Assembly: GCF_000003815.2 (NCBI RefSeq)
Contig: NC_049988.1
Coordinates: forward strand, 5,486,758 to 5,517,130
Direction: 5' to 3'
Length of the DNA: 30,373 nt
Source of the DNA: Branchiostoma floridae
Lineage: Eukaryota; Chordata; Leptocardii; Amphioxiformes; Branchiostomatidae
Made by a program: the position numbers and the translations under genes. The notes below the pieces were generated by a model. That model was not told the DNA's origin, searched no databases, and saw nothing but the letters and a program-made list of their open reading frames with translations. Shown here piece by piece: positions 9,201 to 18,189 of this stretch (position 1 is its first letter; every line of letters starts with the position of its first letter).

Positions 9201-9805
9201 GTATTACATTTGTAACTGAAAAAAATACATATTTATAGATACTTATAGATAATAGATATGCAAATTGCTATCTAGCTCCGCAATGTAGTACGTTATATAT
9301 TTCCAATGTGTATAATGGACTATCGAGATAAAACATGTCAATATTGACGACTTGATACATTGCATGGACGTTTCTACAAAGTAATATTATAAATTATAGT
9401 TTTTTTTTGTACAGCCCCCTGTACAGATCATTATTGCAGACTTGTTGCTTGCAACAATGATGATGTAGCATTCTTTGTTTCAAAATGCAGTCCACTACAT
9501 TGTGTATCCTATATATCTAATGTACAATCCCTATAAACAATCTCATCAATGACTACAAGTTACTGTGAAAAACAAACCCTGCTTTGTTCAAAAATGTATT
9601 GTAATGTATTGTACCGGTAGTAACTGTTACATGTACAACCCTTTTAAACGTATAATATAGGGCCCTGTAAACAATGTCATCATTGCCCTTATTCATTGCC
9701 CTTAATCTACAGATTATAAATCTTATACTAAGTTATAGGAAACATTTACACCCCATCATGTATAATGTACTGTCCCTATAGTACCATTGTCTTGTAATCG
9801 TCTGG
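9201..9805. other. Non-coding; small inverted repeats and vague internal repetition
   Basis: TGTACAG/CTGTACA (9408-9414, 9419-9425, loop CCCC) and ATCATTATTGCA/TGCAACAATGAT (9427-9438, 9450-9461) are adjacent short hairpins. The wording GTACA..CCCT.TA..ACAAT.TCATCA returns loosely near 9410, 9520, 9635-9680 and 9767, hinting at an old tandem repeat with a period of roughly 110-130 bases. Confidence 0.35.
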
Positions 9806-9940
9806 TATATATAAGTCGTGCTGTCCTCTATTGCGCAACTATGACCTTTGGGGTCACTTCCTGTGGGGACGGGGCCCATGCACAACAGCAGCCCACGCTG
9901 AATGACGTAACTCCTAAATATAAATCACTATTGCGCAATC
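9806..9940 (+). promoter_or_regulatory. Promoter-like motif cluster (TATA, C/EBP, bZIP, nuclear-receptor half-sites)
   Basis: TATATATAAG (9806-9815) is followed by two ATTGCGCAA C/EBP-type sites 100 bases apart (9830-9838, and the full palindrome ATTGCGCAAT at 9930-9939), an everted TGACCT/GGGTCA pair (9842-9856) and TGACGTAA (9903-9910). An ATG at 9841 opens only a 36-codon frame with no recognised product. Function is inferred from motif density, and repeat origin is possible. Confidence 0.25.
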
Positions 9941-10049
9941 GCCACACTTAGCACACTACACACTATTTTTCAATAGTACAAACATCCCCTGCAAAACCGT
10001 CAGAGGCCACTTGGCAAAAAAACACCTCGTACGTTTCTTCTCCTTCTCA

Positions 10050-10570
10050 AGAGCTACCCACATACCAAATATCAGATCAATCTATCTTGGCGTTTTGGAG
10101 ATTTTCTGTTCACAGACACAGAGTGTAGATGGTTTCTACACATATTTATTGCATTATGCAAATTACCACCTAATTTGCATAACAAGCATACAATTATGTA
10201 CATCATTACGTAAGCTATCTGCATACTTACAGTCATTAACATCCATCAACCCCTTCTTGCAGTATTCCTTCTCAAAACCTAAAACAAGAATTACTTTCAC
10301 CGCCCCTGCGAAACTCCTAGGTGGCCAAAGCTTACACACCTTACTATGCTTTTACACAGCTACCTACCACTTAAAAATCAGCACCCAAACAAGTCCCAAA
10401 CAAAAAATAGCAAAACCAGAAGTTCCGCTGCTGTACCATAACACGCCGCTAGAGCGCCCTGCCGTAACGCAATTCCTGCCATTCCTTTGTCATGTCTAAT
10501 CCTACCCACATACCAAATATCAAAACCATCCATCCACGCGTTCCCTAGTTATCAGGCTGACAAACGACAA
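10050..10570 (+). repeat. Interspersed repeat family B, copy with full octamer hairpin
   Basis: It starts with CTACCCACATACCAAATATC, then ATGCAAAT (10156-10163), a 9-base spacer and ATTTGCAT (10173-10180), then CCATCAACCCCTTCTTGCAG, CGCCCCTGCGAAACTCCTAG, ACCACTTAAAAATCAGCA and again CCCACATACCAAATATCA with CCATCCATCCACGCGTTCC. The order matches the copy at 2790-3340. The 162-codon open frame across 10011-10499 is entirely repeat and is not a gene. Confidence 0.7.
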
Positions 10571-10599
10571 CCTGACATCAAAACAGCCGTGACTACAAA

Positions 10600-10618
10600 C
10601 CCTTCGTTTCACGAAGGG
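10600..10618. repeat. 8-bp perfect hairpin with TTC loop
   Basis: CCCTTCGT and ACGAAGGG are exact complements separated by TTC. It is small, and any role is unknown. Confidence 0.5.
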
Positions 10619-11096
10619 AATCATCAAGAAGACAATTTGAAAGACACATTGTAATGTAAAGAAAATGACGCATATTTCTATATTATCTAAAGAAGACTCA
10701 AAATAATTCAGGAAATATATTAATAGGTAACGAAATTTAGAAACCGGAAATAAAGAGGACACTGACAAACCAAACAAATATCAACAGAGGTATGGTTAAT
10801 CCATCTTAGACAGTTCATAGAAATGTTACAAAAGACAAAGCGGGACAAGAATATGCCGACAATATTGTATCATTCTTAGAGCTTCAAACAGATAATCCAC
10901 CATCAAATAGATTTTGATATCACAGTAGAAGGAATTCAAGAGGGACTATGTAGTGCAATAAATCATGTGGAACAGATTCAATTATTAATGAAATGATGAA
11001 ATACAGCGCTCCTCGTCGCACATAAACATTAAAGAAATATTTGATATTCTATTACAATCTGCGACGTTCCCCAACCGATGGATTCGGAGTATGCTA
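10619..11096. other. Non-coding, nothing recognised
   Basis: AT-rich sequence between a family B repeat and the mariner-type element. No recognisable gene or element is present. Confidence 0.4.
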
Positions 11097-11587
11097 CGAG
11101 ACAACTCAGATTTCGAAGCATAGATGTCAAGTATATCAAAGTGTACCAAAATTCAAATTATTGTGATTATTACTTTGCAAGCGACACCCAGTAACGTTAG
11201 GTAAAGGAGAAGGAAAACTGCGGACAATCAAGCTGCGACCTGAGGTGTGCGGGTCAATTTGCGCTGCTGAAAGTCAGACACCCACTTCTTCCTGTTTGAA
11301 ATCGGAAGAGAATCATTATCAAACATTTTGACGATGTCTTTTGTTAATGACAAAGAATTTACGGCATGGGGAACTCGACCCACACATGTCTGATCACAAT
11401 TCACACTTGTTTTTCTCGCCACTTACCTTCTAATTAGCAAACAACGAATGGCTGGAAAGTAATGACTCCAATGATTTGTAATTTGGAGGATATTGATAAA
11501 AGGCTTCATACTATAAAGTTGTGCCTCAAAATTTGAGTTGTGCTCATTATTTCTGGGTGAGGTCGAGGACATATTGATCACCCCTCG
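11097..11587 (-). mobile_element. Mariner-type non-autonomous element, copy A
   Basis: Read on the minus strand it begins CGAGGGGTGATCAATATG-like (from 11587), flanked by TA at 11588-11589, and runs parallel to copy B (28921-29452). At its other end (11097) only CGAG and the sequence inward of ACAACTCA remain. About 40-45 internal bases of that terminal repeat are deleted, but the flanking TA (11095-11096) is still there. The TA duplication and the CGAGGG..GATCAATAAGT-type terminus fit the Tc1/mariner group. At about 490 bases it is far shorter than the roughly 1.3 kb of a complete mariner. Confidence 0.7.
11228..11422 (-). pseudogene. Transposase N-terminal remnant inside mariner-type copy A
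   Basis: A 64-codon frame reads MARKTSVNCDQTCVG at the start and later KDIVKMFDNDSLP and KKWVSDFQQRKLTRT. The segment spaced as 'KxxVxxWVxDFQxxK' resembles the second helix-turn-helix region of mariner transposases (typically KRWVxEFKxGR), the part that binds the terminal repeats. The catalytic DDE/DDD domain is absent. Copy B (29080-29260, plus strand) has the same peptide with a stop and frame change after PHAVN. Copy C has lost the segment. The assignment to transposase rests on this weak motif and on its position inside the element, so it is tentative. Confidence 0.35.
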
Positions 11588-11589
11588 TA

Positions 11590-12472
11590 GTTCCTATATA
11601 TAAAAGTGGCGAACTCACGAACCCAACAGACTACAAGGGCATCGCCATCTCTAGCTATGGTGTTAAACTATTCATATTACTTTTAGATAAACATTACCTA
11701 GACTACACCATGACCTAGAAAATGAAAACGTTTTTTCAGAAATTCCGAGCTAAAAATAACGTCTTCTTGCTTAAAACACTAATTGGTAAAAAAATCTTAT
11801 CCTAGGTAAACTAAATTATATGCTTGCTTCAATGATTTCACACAGCAAACACACGTGTATTGAAACACTTAACATAGTAAAGTAATAAAGAAAGCAAAGT
11901 ATTGAAACTAACATTGCACACTGTCAGAATGATTAACAACCGGAAAACAATACAGATGATGTCAACTGAAATCGTTATTACTGCAGACTGATCGGTTTTT
12001 GTTCAATCTTCATCAGTTGTTGCGTTATAATATTTGACTAGAGTTACATATTCTGGAGTTGGACAAATGTAACATTGGTACAAATCACAGAGGTCTTGAA
12101 CGGGGAGTCCGGAATTTTTTAGTAAACTGATGATTTTAAGTCATCGTGAAAACAAAATGGTTTAGTTCCACACATATACCTGAAAATATGGCAGTCATAG
12201 AATATGTGGTTTAGGAATACATGGCTTTACCTGAAGATTGTCGTCTTGCCAGGATTTCTTACACAATATGTGTGCGCTTTTATGTCACATCTGTCCGATA
12301 CCGTAATTACAAATTACTAAAAAAAACTGATGATAGTTTTCATAAACATTTAGCACTTCGGCTGCAGATTAGTTTTACCCGTTTCTAATTTGACGCCAGT
12401 CCTTTAGTGAACGCTAATTGTAAACACATTACACCGCGGCCGATTTGACCATCCTATGAGAATAGAAGAGTA
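11590..12472. other. Non-coding, nothing firm
   Basis: AT-rich. A minus-strand segment near 12230-12320 has a T8-AG acceptor-like site and a TTCAG|GTAAAG donor-like site, but every phase meets a stop, so no exon is called. The GC content rises from about 12430 toward the candidate exon. Confidence 0.35.
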
Positions 12473-12651
12473 TTATTCACAGTCGCCCATTGACCCGGAA
12501 AGGGAGAGTCCCTTGGAGCTACGCATTGATTCCCCTTGCGTCATGGTGTAAGGAGCGTCACTGGATGCGTTTGGCTTGGAGGCGATATATCTGCCAACGT
12601 TTGGTATTTGTGGCACGTACAAGAGAGGAAGATCAAATCTTGTATTAGGGT
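12473..12651 (-). CDS. Candidate terminal exon, unknown protein
   Basis: On the minus strand CATACCTAAATAG gives an acceptor at 12653-12652. The frame then runs 58 codons to a TAA at 12475-12473. The peptide begins PNTRFDLPLLYVPQIPNVGR and ends SLSGSMGDCE, with a Ser/Gly/Met-rich basic stretch before the end, like a cytoplasmic C-terminal tail. The segment is locally GC-rich with ordinary codon use. The plus strand over 12446-12546 is also open and ends in SPCVMV before a stop, with no good acceptor. The wobble positions of the two frames coincide, so base composition does not separate the strands. I favour the minus strand weakly. No family is recognised. Confidence 0.3.
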
Positions 12652-13330
12652 CTATTTAGGTATGTATATTAAAATGTAATTGAATTCTAACTCTTTACGT
12701 CATCTAAGATCTGATCGACTCCTCGGGTAATGTTGTCAGTCCATATTGTTGAGGATAGCTCAGGCAATGATTAATACAATGCATATATCTGCAGAAAAAC
12801 ATATTTACCCAAACGTTTAAAGGCTATTTTGACTATCCATGCTATTAGTAGCTAAGAATATGTCCTGAATAAATAAATAAATCAGTCAGGTCTTTAGGGC
12901 CGCTGATTATTTACAAAATTTGCATATTTGAGTTGCATTATCCTTGCAATTAAGGTTATGTGCGAATGTGAATAGCTCTTGAGGTCGCGAAGAAGTGAGT
13001 GAAGTTTCTAGCATTTTTAAAAAATCTGCAGGGGGTTTTAGCTGCAGAAAAAGGTGGCAGGCATGAGGGCTAAGTCAACCATCGTAGCTGCTATCTAGAC
13101 CAGTGACGCACTGCCTTGCACAAGGCAGCAGAACTAAGGAGTCTATATTGCATACATGATCCGTTGCGATAGGGGGTGGATCCAACCATTTAAGTAACGC
13201 CGACGATGCCACGCCATTGGACGTAAGTCTACGCGGCCCGCCTGTAGTAGACTTAAGAATACCTGACATGAACTTGCCGGCAGAAACTGTGCCCTACTAT
13301 TACGGATAAACTTTTTTTCAGCCGACTCCG
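12652..13330. other. Non-coding; possible PLE 3' flank at 13070-13330
   Basis: Bases 12660-13060 hold nothing recognisable. Bases 13070-13330 are GC-richer, contain CTTGCACAAGGCAG (a short inverted repeat, CTTG/CAAG core) and follow directly on the 3' side of the minus-strand PLE endonuclease fragment. They may be its 3' untranslated region. The 64-codon frame 13075-13269 (-) has no known motif. Confidence 0.3.
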
Positions 13331-13552
13331 TCAGCCTTGTTGGACCCGTCTGCTGTAGCTTCCGGGCGTGACGTCAGAATCTCGTGACTGCAGCAGAGGG
13401 TCGAAAAAGCCAGATAACCTGTGTCGCCACCCGTCTTTTTTCAGTGATTGACGGTTGGCGCGGATGTACACAGCCTTCTTCACTCCACTTTCAAAGAAGT
13501 CCGGCTCAGACTTTGACTTTTTCAAGAGAAACCGCGTGACCCGGCGATTCAA
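13331..13552 (-). pseudogene. Penelope-like element, C-terminal part of GIY-YIG endonuclease (fragment)
   Basis: The minus-strand frame contains DFFESGVKKAVYIRANRQSL followed closely by KKDGWRHRLSGFFDPLLQSRD. This is the signature seen at the C-terminal side of the endonuclease domain of many PLEs, where the family pattern is roughly FF(E/R)RGVKEAxYIRxxxPSLNxDGGRxxLSxxYDxLL. The reverse transcriptase and the GIY and YIG motifs are not present, so this is a short 5'-truncated relic. The peptide ends at a stop soon after SYSRRVQQG. It differs enough from the copies at 17.6-18.1 kb and 27.2-28.5 kb to be a separate PLE lineage. Confidence 0.7.
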
Positions 13553-14309
13553 TTTGTATATGTTGGGAGACCTCCTAGTTCACTGAACTTAGTCGTTGAT
13601 ATTCAAGGAAAATATTTTTATTGCACGTTCCGTTTCATTGTGGGATTTCTAACACGCTCCATGCTACTACTTTCGGGGGGGGGAGCCGAGGACGCGAATT
13701 TAGCCCCCGATGGCGCTATGCGCCGCGCGTTGCGCCCTTATACGGTGCTAGTCATGTCTCGTGCTGCGCCAAGTCGAGGTCAATGGCCTACCTGCGTGAG
13801 CTGCTCAGCTTCCAAAGTCCCCGTTTAACCCTTAACTTGTCTCACCAATAGCTTATCTTAAATCGATAACATTACAGGAAACCTTACAACAGATAATAGG
13901 TACAGCTATAAAACTGTCTATTTGGTGGAGTCACAGTATATAAATGGCTTTGTTGCCCGGAGAACGCAAAGCCAAAGGCAACCTATAATGGTACGTGCAA
14001 ATACTATCAGGATTTCTTAAAATCCTCAGAATCGCTAAATATAGATTCCAAATACTTTGAACATAACACGATTAGGTCAATGCAACTTGGCACGTTGTAG
14101 AGGACAGTATTTCACCTACTTCATAGCCACAGTGCACCAAAGCTACATAAATTCTAATAGTGATTACGTATCTGAAAGTATTAAGTAGAAAGGATCATAT
14201 AACTGTTCGCAAAAATATCTCCAAGTCTGCCTGATTACTTCCGCCCATCGAGTTTAGTATAACTCGATCTGCCTTTTACACTTTTGTGTCCATGCCCGTG
14301 TACAAGTTC
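13553..14309. other. Non-coding; CpG-rich patch at 13670-13810
   Basis: A CpG-rich patch (GATGGCGCTATGCGCCGCGC and surroundings) is open in two plus-strand frames (13621-13851, 13640-13828) but matches nothing known. It ends near TTAACCCTTAAC at 13825, which vaguely resembles the TTAA-flanked transposon ends seen elsewhere. The rest is AT-rich with no feature. Confidence 0.3.
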
Positions 14310-14410
14310 GTATGTATGCTTGTATGTATGTATGTATGTATGTAAAAAAAACTATGCTTACGTATGTATGTACGTGAATGTGTATGTTAGTGTGTGTGTG
14401 TGTATCTGTG
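14310..14410 (+). repeat. (TATG)n microsatellite passing into (TG)n
   Basis: TATG units run through 14311-14344 with one interruption, then an A7 run, further TATGTATG, and GTGTGTGTGTG to about 14403. It is a simple sequence repeat. Confidence 0.9.
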
Positions 14411-15000
14411 TGTATCTGCTGTACTGTCGACTATTCCTCCTCTATCCGGCGACGAAGCGTCTGCAACTACACGGCTATGATTGATGAATGCTTTAAAGCT
14501 ATCTAGGATTTTATAGGTCACAGTGTAGTTGTTGTATTCTTCTATTTTGCCCATGGGATTGTGCGCGTGGGAACTTCTTACTGGGGTACAATCATTATTT
14601 TTACGAAAAAAAATAGGCAGAAACTAAAAGCTCGGTAAAAAAAAAGCTAAAAATCTTCAAGCCATGTTTTGTGGTATCAGGTTGCTGTATTTGATTATAT
14701 ATCGTCTGTACATATAATAAATGTTCTTTGTATAACAAGGCTAATGTCATATATCCTGCGATAATGCAGAGAGCAGATGGACAACCAAAACTTCAGGTAA
14801 ATTCACTTTCGATTTGTAACATTTTTTTTTATTATGCATCAATTTGCCATCCTGATGAACGTATTAATGTCAATAGATCTAAAGCAATGTACATGATAAG
14901 TTTCTAATTTCATGTAAATATACCTCGTGAACAAACTCGCAGCAGTTAGGAGGTATGCCACGATATCGAGTTTAAGTTCAAAGGTTGTTCTGATGTGCTT

Positions 15001-15004
<4 letters not shown>
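14411..15004. other. Non-coding, nothing firm
   Basis: AT-rich with poly-A and poly-T tracts at 14605-14645 and 14822-14830. A 27-base exon-like segment ending in CTTCAG|GTAAAT at 14800-14801 is too short to call. Confidence 0.35.

Positions 15005-15056
<52 letters not shown>
15005..15056 (+). repeat. (GA)26 microsatellite
   Basis: Twenty-six uninterrupted GA units. Confidence 0.98.
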
Positions 15057-15058
<2 letters not shown>

Positions 15059-15413
15059 TGGTTTATTTATTAAACACACACAAATTCATGTACAAGATCG
15101 TAGTCCTAAGACTAAATTGCCTCGTACTAAGTACACAAGAGATTATAATATACACTTTGGACCAATTACATCTTTAAGCACAGGTAAAGCGTTCTTAAAG
15201 CATATTTGAATGGATGCTGCGATGAAAACAACGCACCTTTACGAATGGTTGAAGGCGTGCATAAAGATTGGATTTTGTGGAGTGCCTAGTAAGAACATTA
15301 CAGTTAGATCCAACCTTTGTTGAAGCCAATGAAGGGCAAAATTTATATAGATGTAACATGAAAGCAGCAGCTGAAGCTTTGTAAAGACATTTGGATGATG
15401 TATATGTCCGGGT
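15057..15413. other. Non-coding; open plus frame to 15209 of unclear meaning
   Basis: After the GA tract a plus frame reads through PKTKLPRTKYTRDYNIHFGP and reaches a CACAG|GTAAAG donor-like site at 15182-15188. The frame begins inside the microsatellite and has no acceptor, so I do not call it. Confidence 0.3.
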
Positions 15414-15503
15414 CTATTCCTTGTCTCTTATTCCTTCTGTAGATCGTTGCAGACTTGCTATCACATGCGCCCCTAGCTTCTGCTCACTGTCTACATTCGT
15501 TTC
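15414..15503 (-). CDS. Candidate terminal exon (29 codons plus stop)
   Basis: On the minus strand CTTCTTCCCCGCAG is a textbook acceptor (AG at 15505-15504). The phase-0 frame that follows reads ETNVDSEQKLGAHVIASLQR and continues STEGIRDKE to a TAG at 15416-15414. The composition is charged and amphipathic, as expected for coding sequence rather than AT-rich noise. No upstream exon with a matching phase-0 donor was found in the window, and the plus strand of the same segment is also flanked by splice-like signals (TTCTGTAG at 15442, CACA|GTGAGT at 15522). Family unknown. Confidence 0.3.
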   Translation of the reverse strand, partial: ETNVDSEQKLGAHVIASLQRSTEGIRDKE

Positions 15504-16109
15504 CTGCGGGGAAGAAGGCACAGTGAGTCATAAATCGTAGGCTGAAGGAGATTACAACGTGACTGGCCAATAGATAGTGTTGTTCAGCCCTCACGTAATG
15601 GCCTCCCTAGCCTTTTGTGCTCGAAATGGTATTTTACTCATGGCGTGTGGAATAAGGGTCTCTGGTGCTTACTGGAAATCTTGCTACCGCAATTGTATCA
15701 ATCCACGTAAAGTGGCCTGTTTAAGACAAAATGATAATGCGCCGCTTTTAGAACGTGCACTGACTACTAGTATCTTAACATAAACCTATTCCAGTCCTAT
15801 TACTCCATGGACACCGTTGTGAATGTTGGCTTTACTGTTTGTCATGCAGCACGTTGGCGTTGTCATGATTGGCAATAACGTGTGTCTTACTTCGAATGAC
15901 ATGACTGAAAGTATTTCAATCACCTTATATAACATTTTGCTTTGTTTGGAATCTCGAAAACAAAAACAAAAATGGAGACCTCAAATCTGTCATTAACAAG
16001 TGTTGTTTGCTAAGAAAAAAAATTAGCTATGAAACTGTATTCTTTAAACCTAAATTAGCAAAGTTTGTAACGAATATGTCTGTCTGAATTCCTTTGCCAT
16101 GGCAACATG
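15504..16109. other. Non-coding, nothing recognised apart from an X-box-like site
   Basis: The 68-codon plus frame at 15577-15783 has no motif. The T-rich acceptor-like tract near 16010-16022 (minus strand) is not followed by a supportable exon. Confidence 0.35.
16093..16106. promoter_or_regulatory. Second RFX X-box-like site
   Basis: TTTGCCATGGCAAC differs from the perfect palindrome at 819-832 by one base and still fits the half-sites spaced as in X-boxes. It sits at the border of the family C repeat copy, so it may be carried by that repeat. Confidence 0.25.
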
Positions 16110-16400
16110 ACAAATGACGAACATACTTTATTCACTTCAAATGTTTGCTATCAACATTTTCCGAAAAGATACCAAGTTTGGTGTCCCTAACGTAAGCCGT
16201 TCAGGAGCAATGTGGCATTTTAGTTGGTACGGGCATCAAAAACCGCCTCCCGATCTGAATAGGGTTAGTGTCAAATGTGGTCCTTATGATCTTTTGCATA
16301 TCATCATCTTTTGCATAAATTATGATAATGACCTGGAATTCTTCGCACCATGTCAAACTGACCCACATAGATTAGTGGAGCTATACATGTAAAATGTATT
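16107..16400 (+). repeat. Interspersed family C, copy 2
   Basis: GATACCAAGTTTGGTGTCC..CGTAAGCCGTTCAGGAGCAAT is matched in reverse by 3595-3650. The TACCAA(A/G)TTT..GGTGTCC wording also resembles the ACCAAATTTCAGGTC wording of the 1-250 repeat, so the two families may be related. The 92-codon frame across it is therefore not treated as a gene. Confidence 0.4.
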
Positions 16401-16996
16401 TGTACAAAACGTTCAGTTTTGACCCCATATGGTAAGATTAGTCGAAGATAAGTCGAAAAAAGCTACGGTGGTTTGGGAGCACCCTTAACATATACAACAT
16501 AACATATTTGTCAATAATCGATAGAAAATTAGCAATTATCAAACCGCGTGATATATTGTTTTAAAACAGACTATAAAATGTATCTAACTTTAAGAGTGTA
16601 GACAAGTAGTAAATAGCACTGTTTCTTACCTGTCATATCTGCAAAAGATGTAAGTTCTGCCCCTTGTGTTAAACCCCTGTTGTGAATTTTATTACGTTGC
16701 TGACAGCCAGGTTCAAAACGTGGATGGTTAGACATAGATTTGACACATTTTAGACACAGAACTAGTAATTCTTTTCTGGCTTTTTATGTTTTTTATAATT
16801 GTAAGATCAAGGATATAATTCTTGGATACATATTATTTTCATTCAGCGCTTCGAAAACGTTTGTCTCGATATGTTTTGAGAATCTATGTTTTATACTTTG
16901 ATAGCGTTTAATCTGCAGAGATACTTTAGATTTGACCGTGTAAAAGAAATCCAACAAACTCATTACGAACTTTATACGTCTTCGTGAACAATATAG
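16401..16996. other. AT-rich non-coding stretch around a candidate exon
   Basis: Apart from the candidate exon at 16630-16735 nothing is recognised. Confidence 0.35.
16630..16735 (-). CDS. Candidate first coding exon (35 codons), unknown protein
   Basis: On the minus strand an ATG at 16735-16733 opens 35 codons that run into a perfect donor, GACAG|GTAAGAAAC, leaving in phase 1. The peptide starts MSNHPRFEPGCQQ and ends LTQGAELTSFADMT. No next exon entering in phase 1 was found: the exon at 15414-15503 needs phase 0. TTTTGCAG eight bases before the donor could instead be a nearby acceptor. Part of the segment (GGTTCAAAACG on the plus strand) looks faintly like a tRNA B box, so a decayed SINE is an alternative. 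Confidence 0.22.
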
Positions 16997-17073
16997 GCTA
17001 CCAAGAAGACCGGAGCAAAGATGTTACAGGACAGTCCCTGGAGATGCGAGATGAGAAGCCCCGAATGGCACAG
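16997..17073 (+). CDS. Candidate internal exon ending at a perfect splice donor
   Basis: After CGTGAACAATATAG (acceptor at 16995-16996) a 77-base segment enters with two bases of a split codon, reads YQEDRSKDVTGQSLEMRDEK and PRMAQ, and ends in phase 0 at CACAG|GTAAGA (17074-17079). The peptide is strongly charged and the sequence is GC-richer than its flanks. The minus strand of the same segment is interrupted in two frames. The donor is excellent and the acceptor mediocre. The frame stays open upstream to at least 16984. No domain is recognised, and no convincing phase-0 partner exon was found downstream. Confidence 0.33.
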
Positions 17074-17467
17074 GTAAGATTGATAAGGAAGAAATGGACC
17101 AGTTCCTTACAGAGCACTTACGTAATTTTTAGGCATTTTGAATTGCTTCTGACGTTTATTGAGTACTTGTCTGCGAAAAAATATTTTAGGCTCTCGAATT
17201 ATGATTATACCGTGGCACTGGTATGAACATATGCTTAGATACGATGAATGGTTTTTATTATTACGATGATTTTCAAAGGGCATCTCTGTAAGCTCATTTG
17301 TCATAATATAGAACTAAATGTTGCTGAGAACAAAAGATTTGATATTGCCAAATAAGAACATGTATATGGTCATTTTGAAAGAGAAGGAGTAAAAATGTCA
17401 ATACATCTTGTGTACACCTGGGGCAAGAGGCAAGTATAGGAAAGATAAAACAATGAAGGCAATCTCC
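17074..17467. other. Non-coding, nothing recognised
   Basis: AT-rich. Open frames at 17107-17304 and 17294-17476 (minus strand) lack any motif. Confidence 0.4.
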
Positions 17468-17511
17468 AAATACCATTCAATCTCTACAACTGGATAAAAA
17501 CGGAGATTTAC

Positions 17512-17563
17512 TTTCGGACGTTTCGAGTGACATCCATTACTCTTCTTCAGCGTCACTAGAAAG
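17512..17563 (-). ncRNA. Hammerhead-ribozyme-like motif in the PLE 3' region
   Basis: On the minus strand CTGAAGA (17550-17544) fits the C-U-G-A-N-G-A core. GAGT (17542-17539) and ACTC (17528-17525) form a 4-bp stem II over a 10-base loop, GAAAC follows (17524-17520), and GTC (17519-17517) supplies the U-H cleavage context, with ACGT as a minimal self-complementary stem III. CTTTC (17563-17559) and GAAAG (17516-17512) could close stem I. One extra A at 17543 separates the core from stem II, so activity is doubtful. Hammerhead motifs with very short stem III are known from PLE terminal regions; the call here is inference. Confidence 0.35.
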
Positions 17564-17628
17564 AACTGGCAGAACAATTCAATACAAGTACTTCTAACTA
17601 AAGAGAAACAATGTCAATTCACTAAATC

Positions 17629-18129
17629 CTAAGGAGTGTGTGCAACTGTTACTCCAAAGTAAATCATGTTTGTATAGTTCCCTTTTGATAAGCCAATACC
17701 ATAGTAAAAATTATCGTCCTTTATGATACAAAGCAGTACTGGAGAGTCCTTCCTTTGGGTGTAAGGTGGGGTTGTCGATCCGCTCCGTAGATGGCCTCCC
17801 GACTCCTCGATTATATCAACGTGGTTCGCGGTCGAGGATGTCTGTTGTCTCCAGTATAAAGGAATATCCTTGATGTAGCTGAGTGTGTGGAAGATGACGG
17901 GCGAGTATCCACTTGTAACCCTGCAATGTTGCTTGTACCTTGTCTTCAGTGGTTGACTGGTTTTCCCAATGAAGGTGTCGTTGCACTGTGGATCTTCACA
18001 CTTAGGTCTGTAGATGACGCCAGATTTGATGCCTTTGCGTACACGGTGCTTAGTATAGACGAATTTCTGTCTGAGGGTGGAGTGGGGTTTGAAGTTTGTA
18101 GCAATATTGAAATTCCGTGGGTTTATCAA
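17629..18129 (-). pseudogene. PLE GIY-YIG endonuclease remnant
   Basis: PLE endonucleases nick target DNA for priming and lie C-terminal to the reverse transcriptase. Here the minus-strand frame shows the linker NFKPHSTLRQK, then GVIYRPKC (the GIY position), CNDTFIGKTSQPLKTRYKQH (the YIG position as FIG, with the conserved Arg in LKTR), and later NHVDIIEESGG, where the family has VDIIERE. The Cys residues between the two motifs fit the zinc-finger-like pattern of this subgroup. After HLRSG the expected KEAxYI(R)A helix is lost and the frame reads unrelated sequence, so the domain is broken. The listed start codon is not meaningful, as the frame is a truncated part of a longer ORF. Confidence 0.75.
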
Positions 18130-18189
18130 ACTGTTTTGAACAAAACACCTTTGTTGACATTCTGAATACTAAATATGAACTAGATTTCG

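Larger units (their letters stand above)
17468..18170 (-). mobile_element. Penelope-like retroelement, 5'-truncated copy
   Basis: Reading on the minus strand, the element enters just upstream of the endonuclease, runs through a GIY-YIG-type frame (18129-17629) and a short 3' untranslated region, and ends in TCCAGTTGTAGAGATTGAAT near 17468. The same terminal block occurs alone at 3711-3760. The reverse transcriptase is absent, so the copy is truncated, as expected when reverse transcription stops early. Right after its 5' side (higher coordinates) lies a family B repeat. Confidence 0.75.

Noticed and set aside
10011-10499. 162-codon plus-strand open frame, the second longest in the window
   Set aside because: It runs across an interspersed repeat whose other copies do not keep the frame, and it has no domain.
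13370-13377. Perfect CRE TGACGTCA
   Set aside because: It lies at the 3' edge of the PLE endonuclease relic with no other regulatory motif around it.
14311-15056. Possible CRISPR-like regular repeats
   Set aside because: These are plain TATG, TG and GA microsatellites without spacers. The DNA is eukaryotic.
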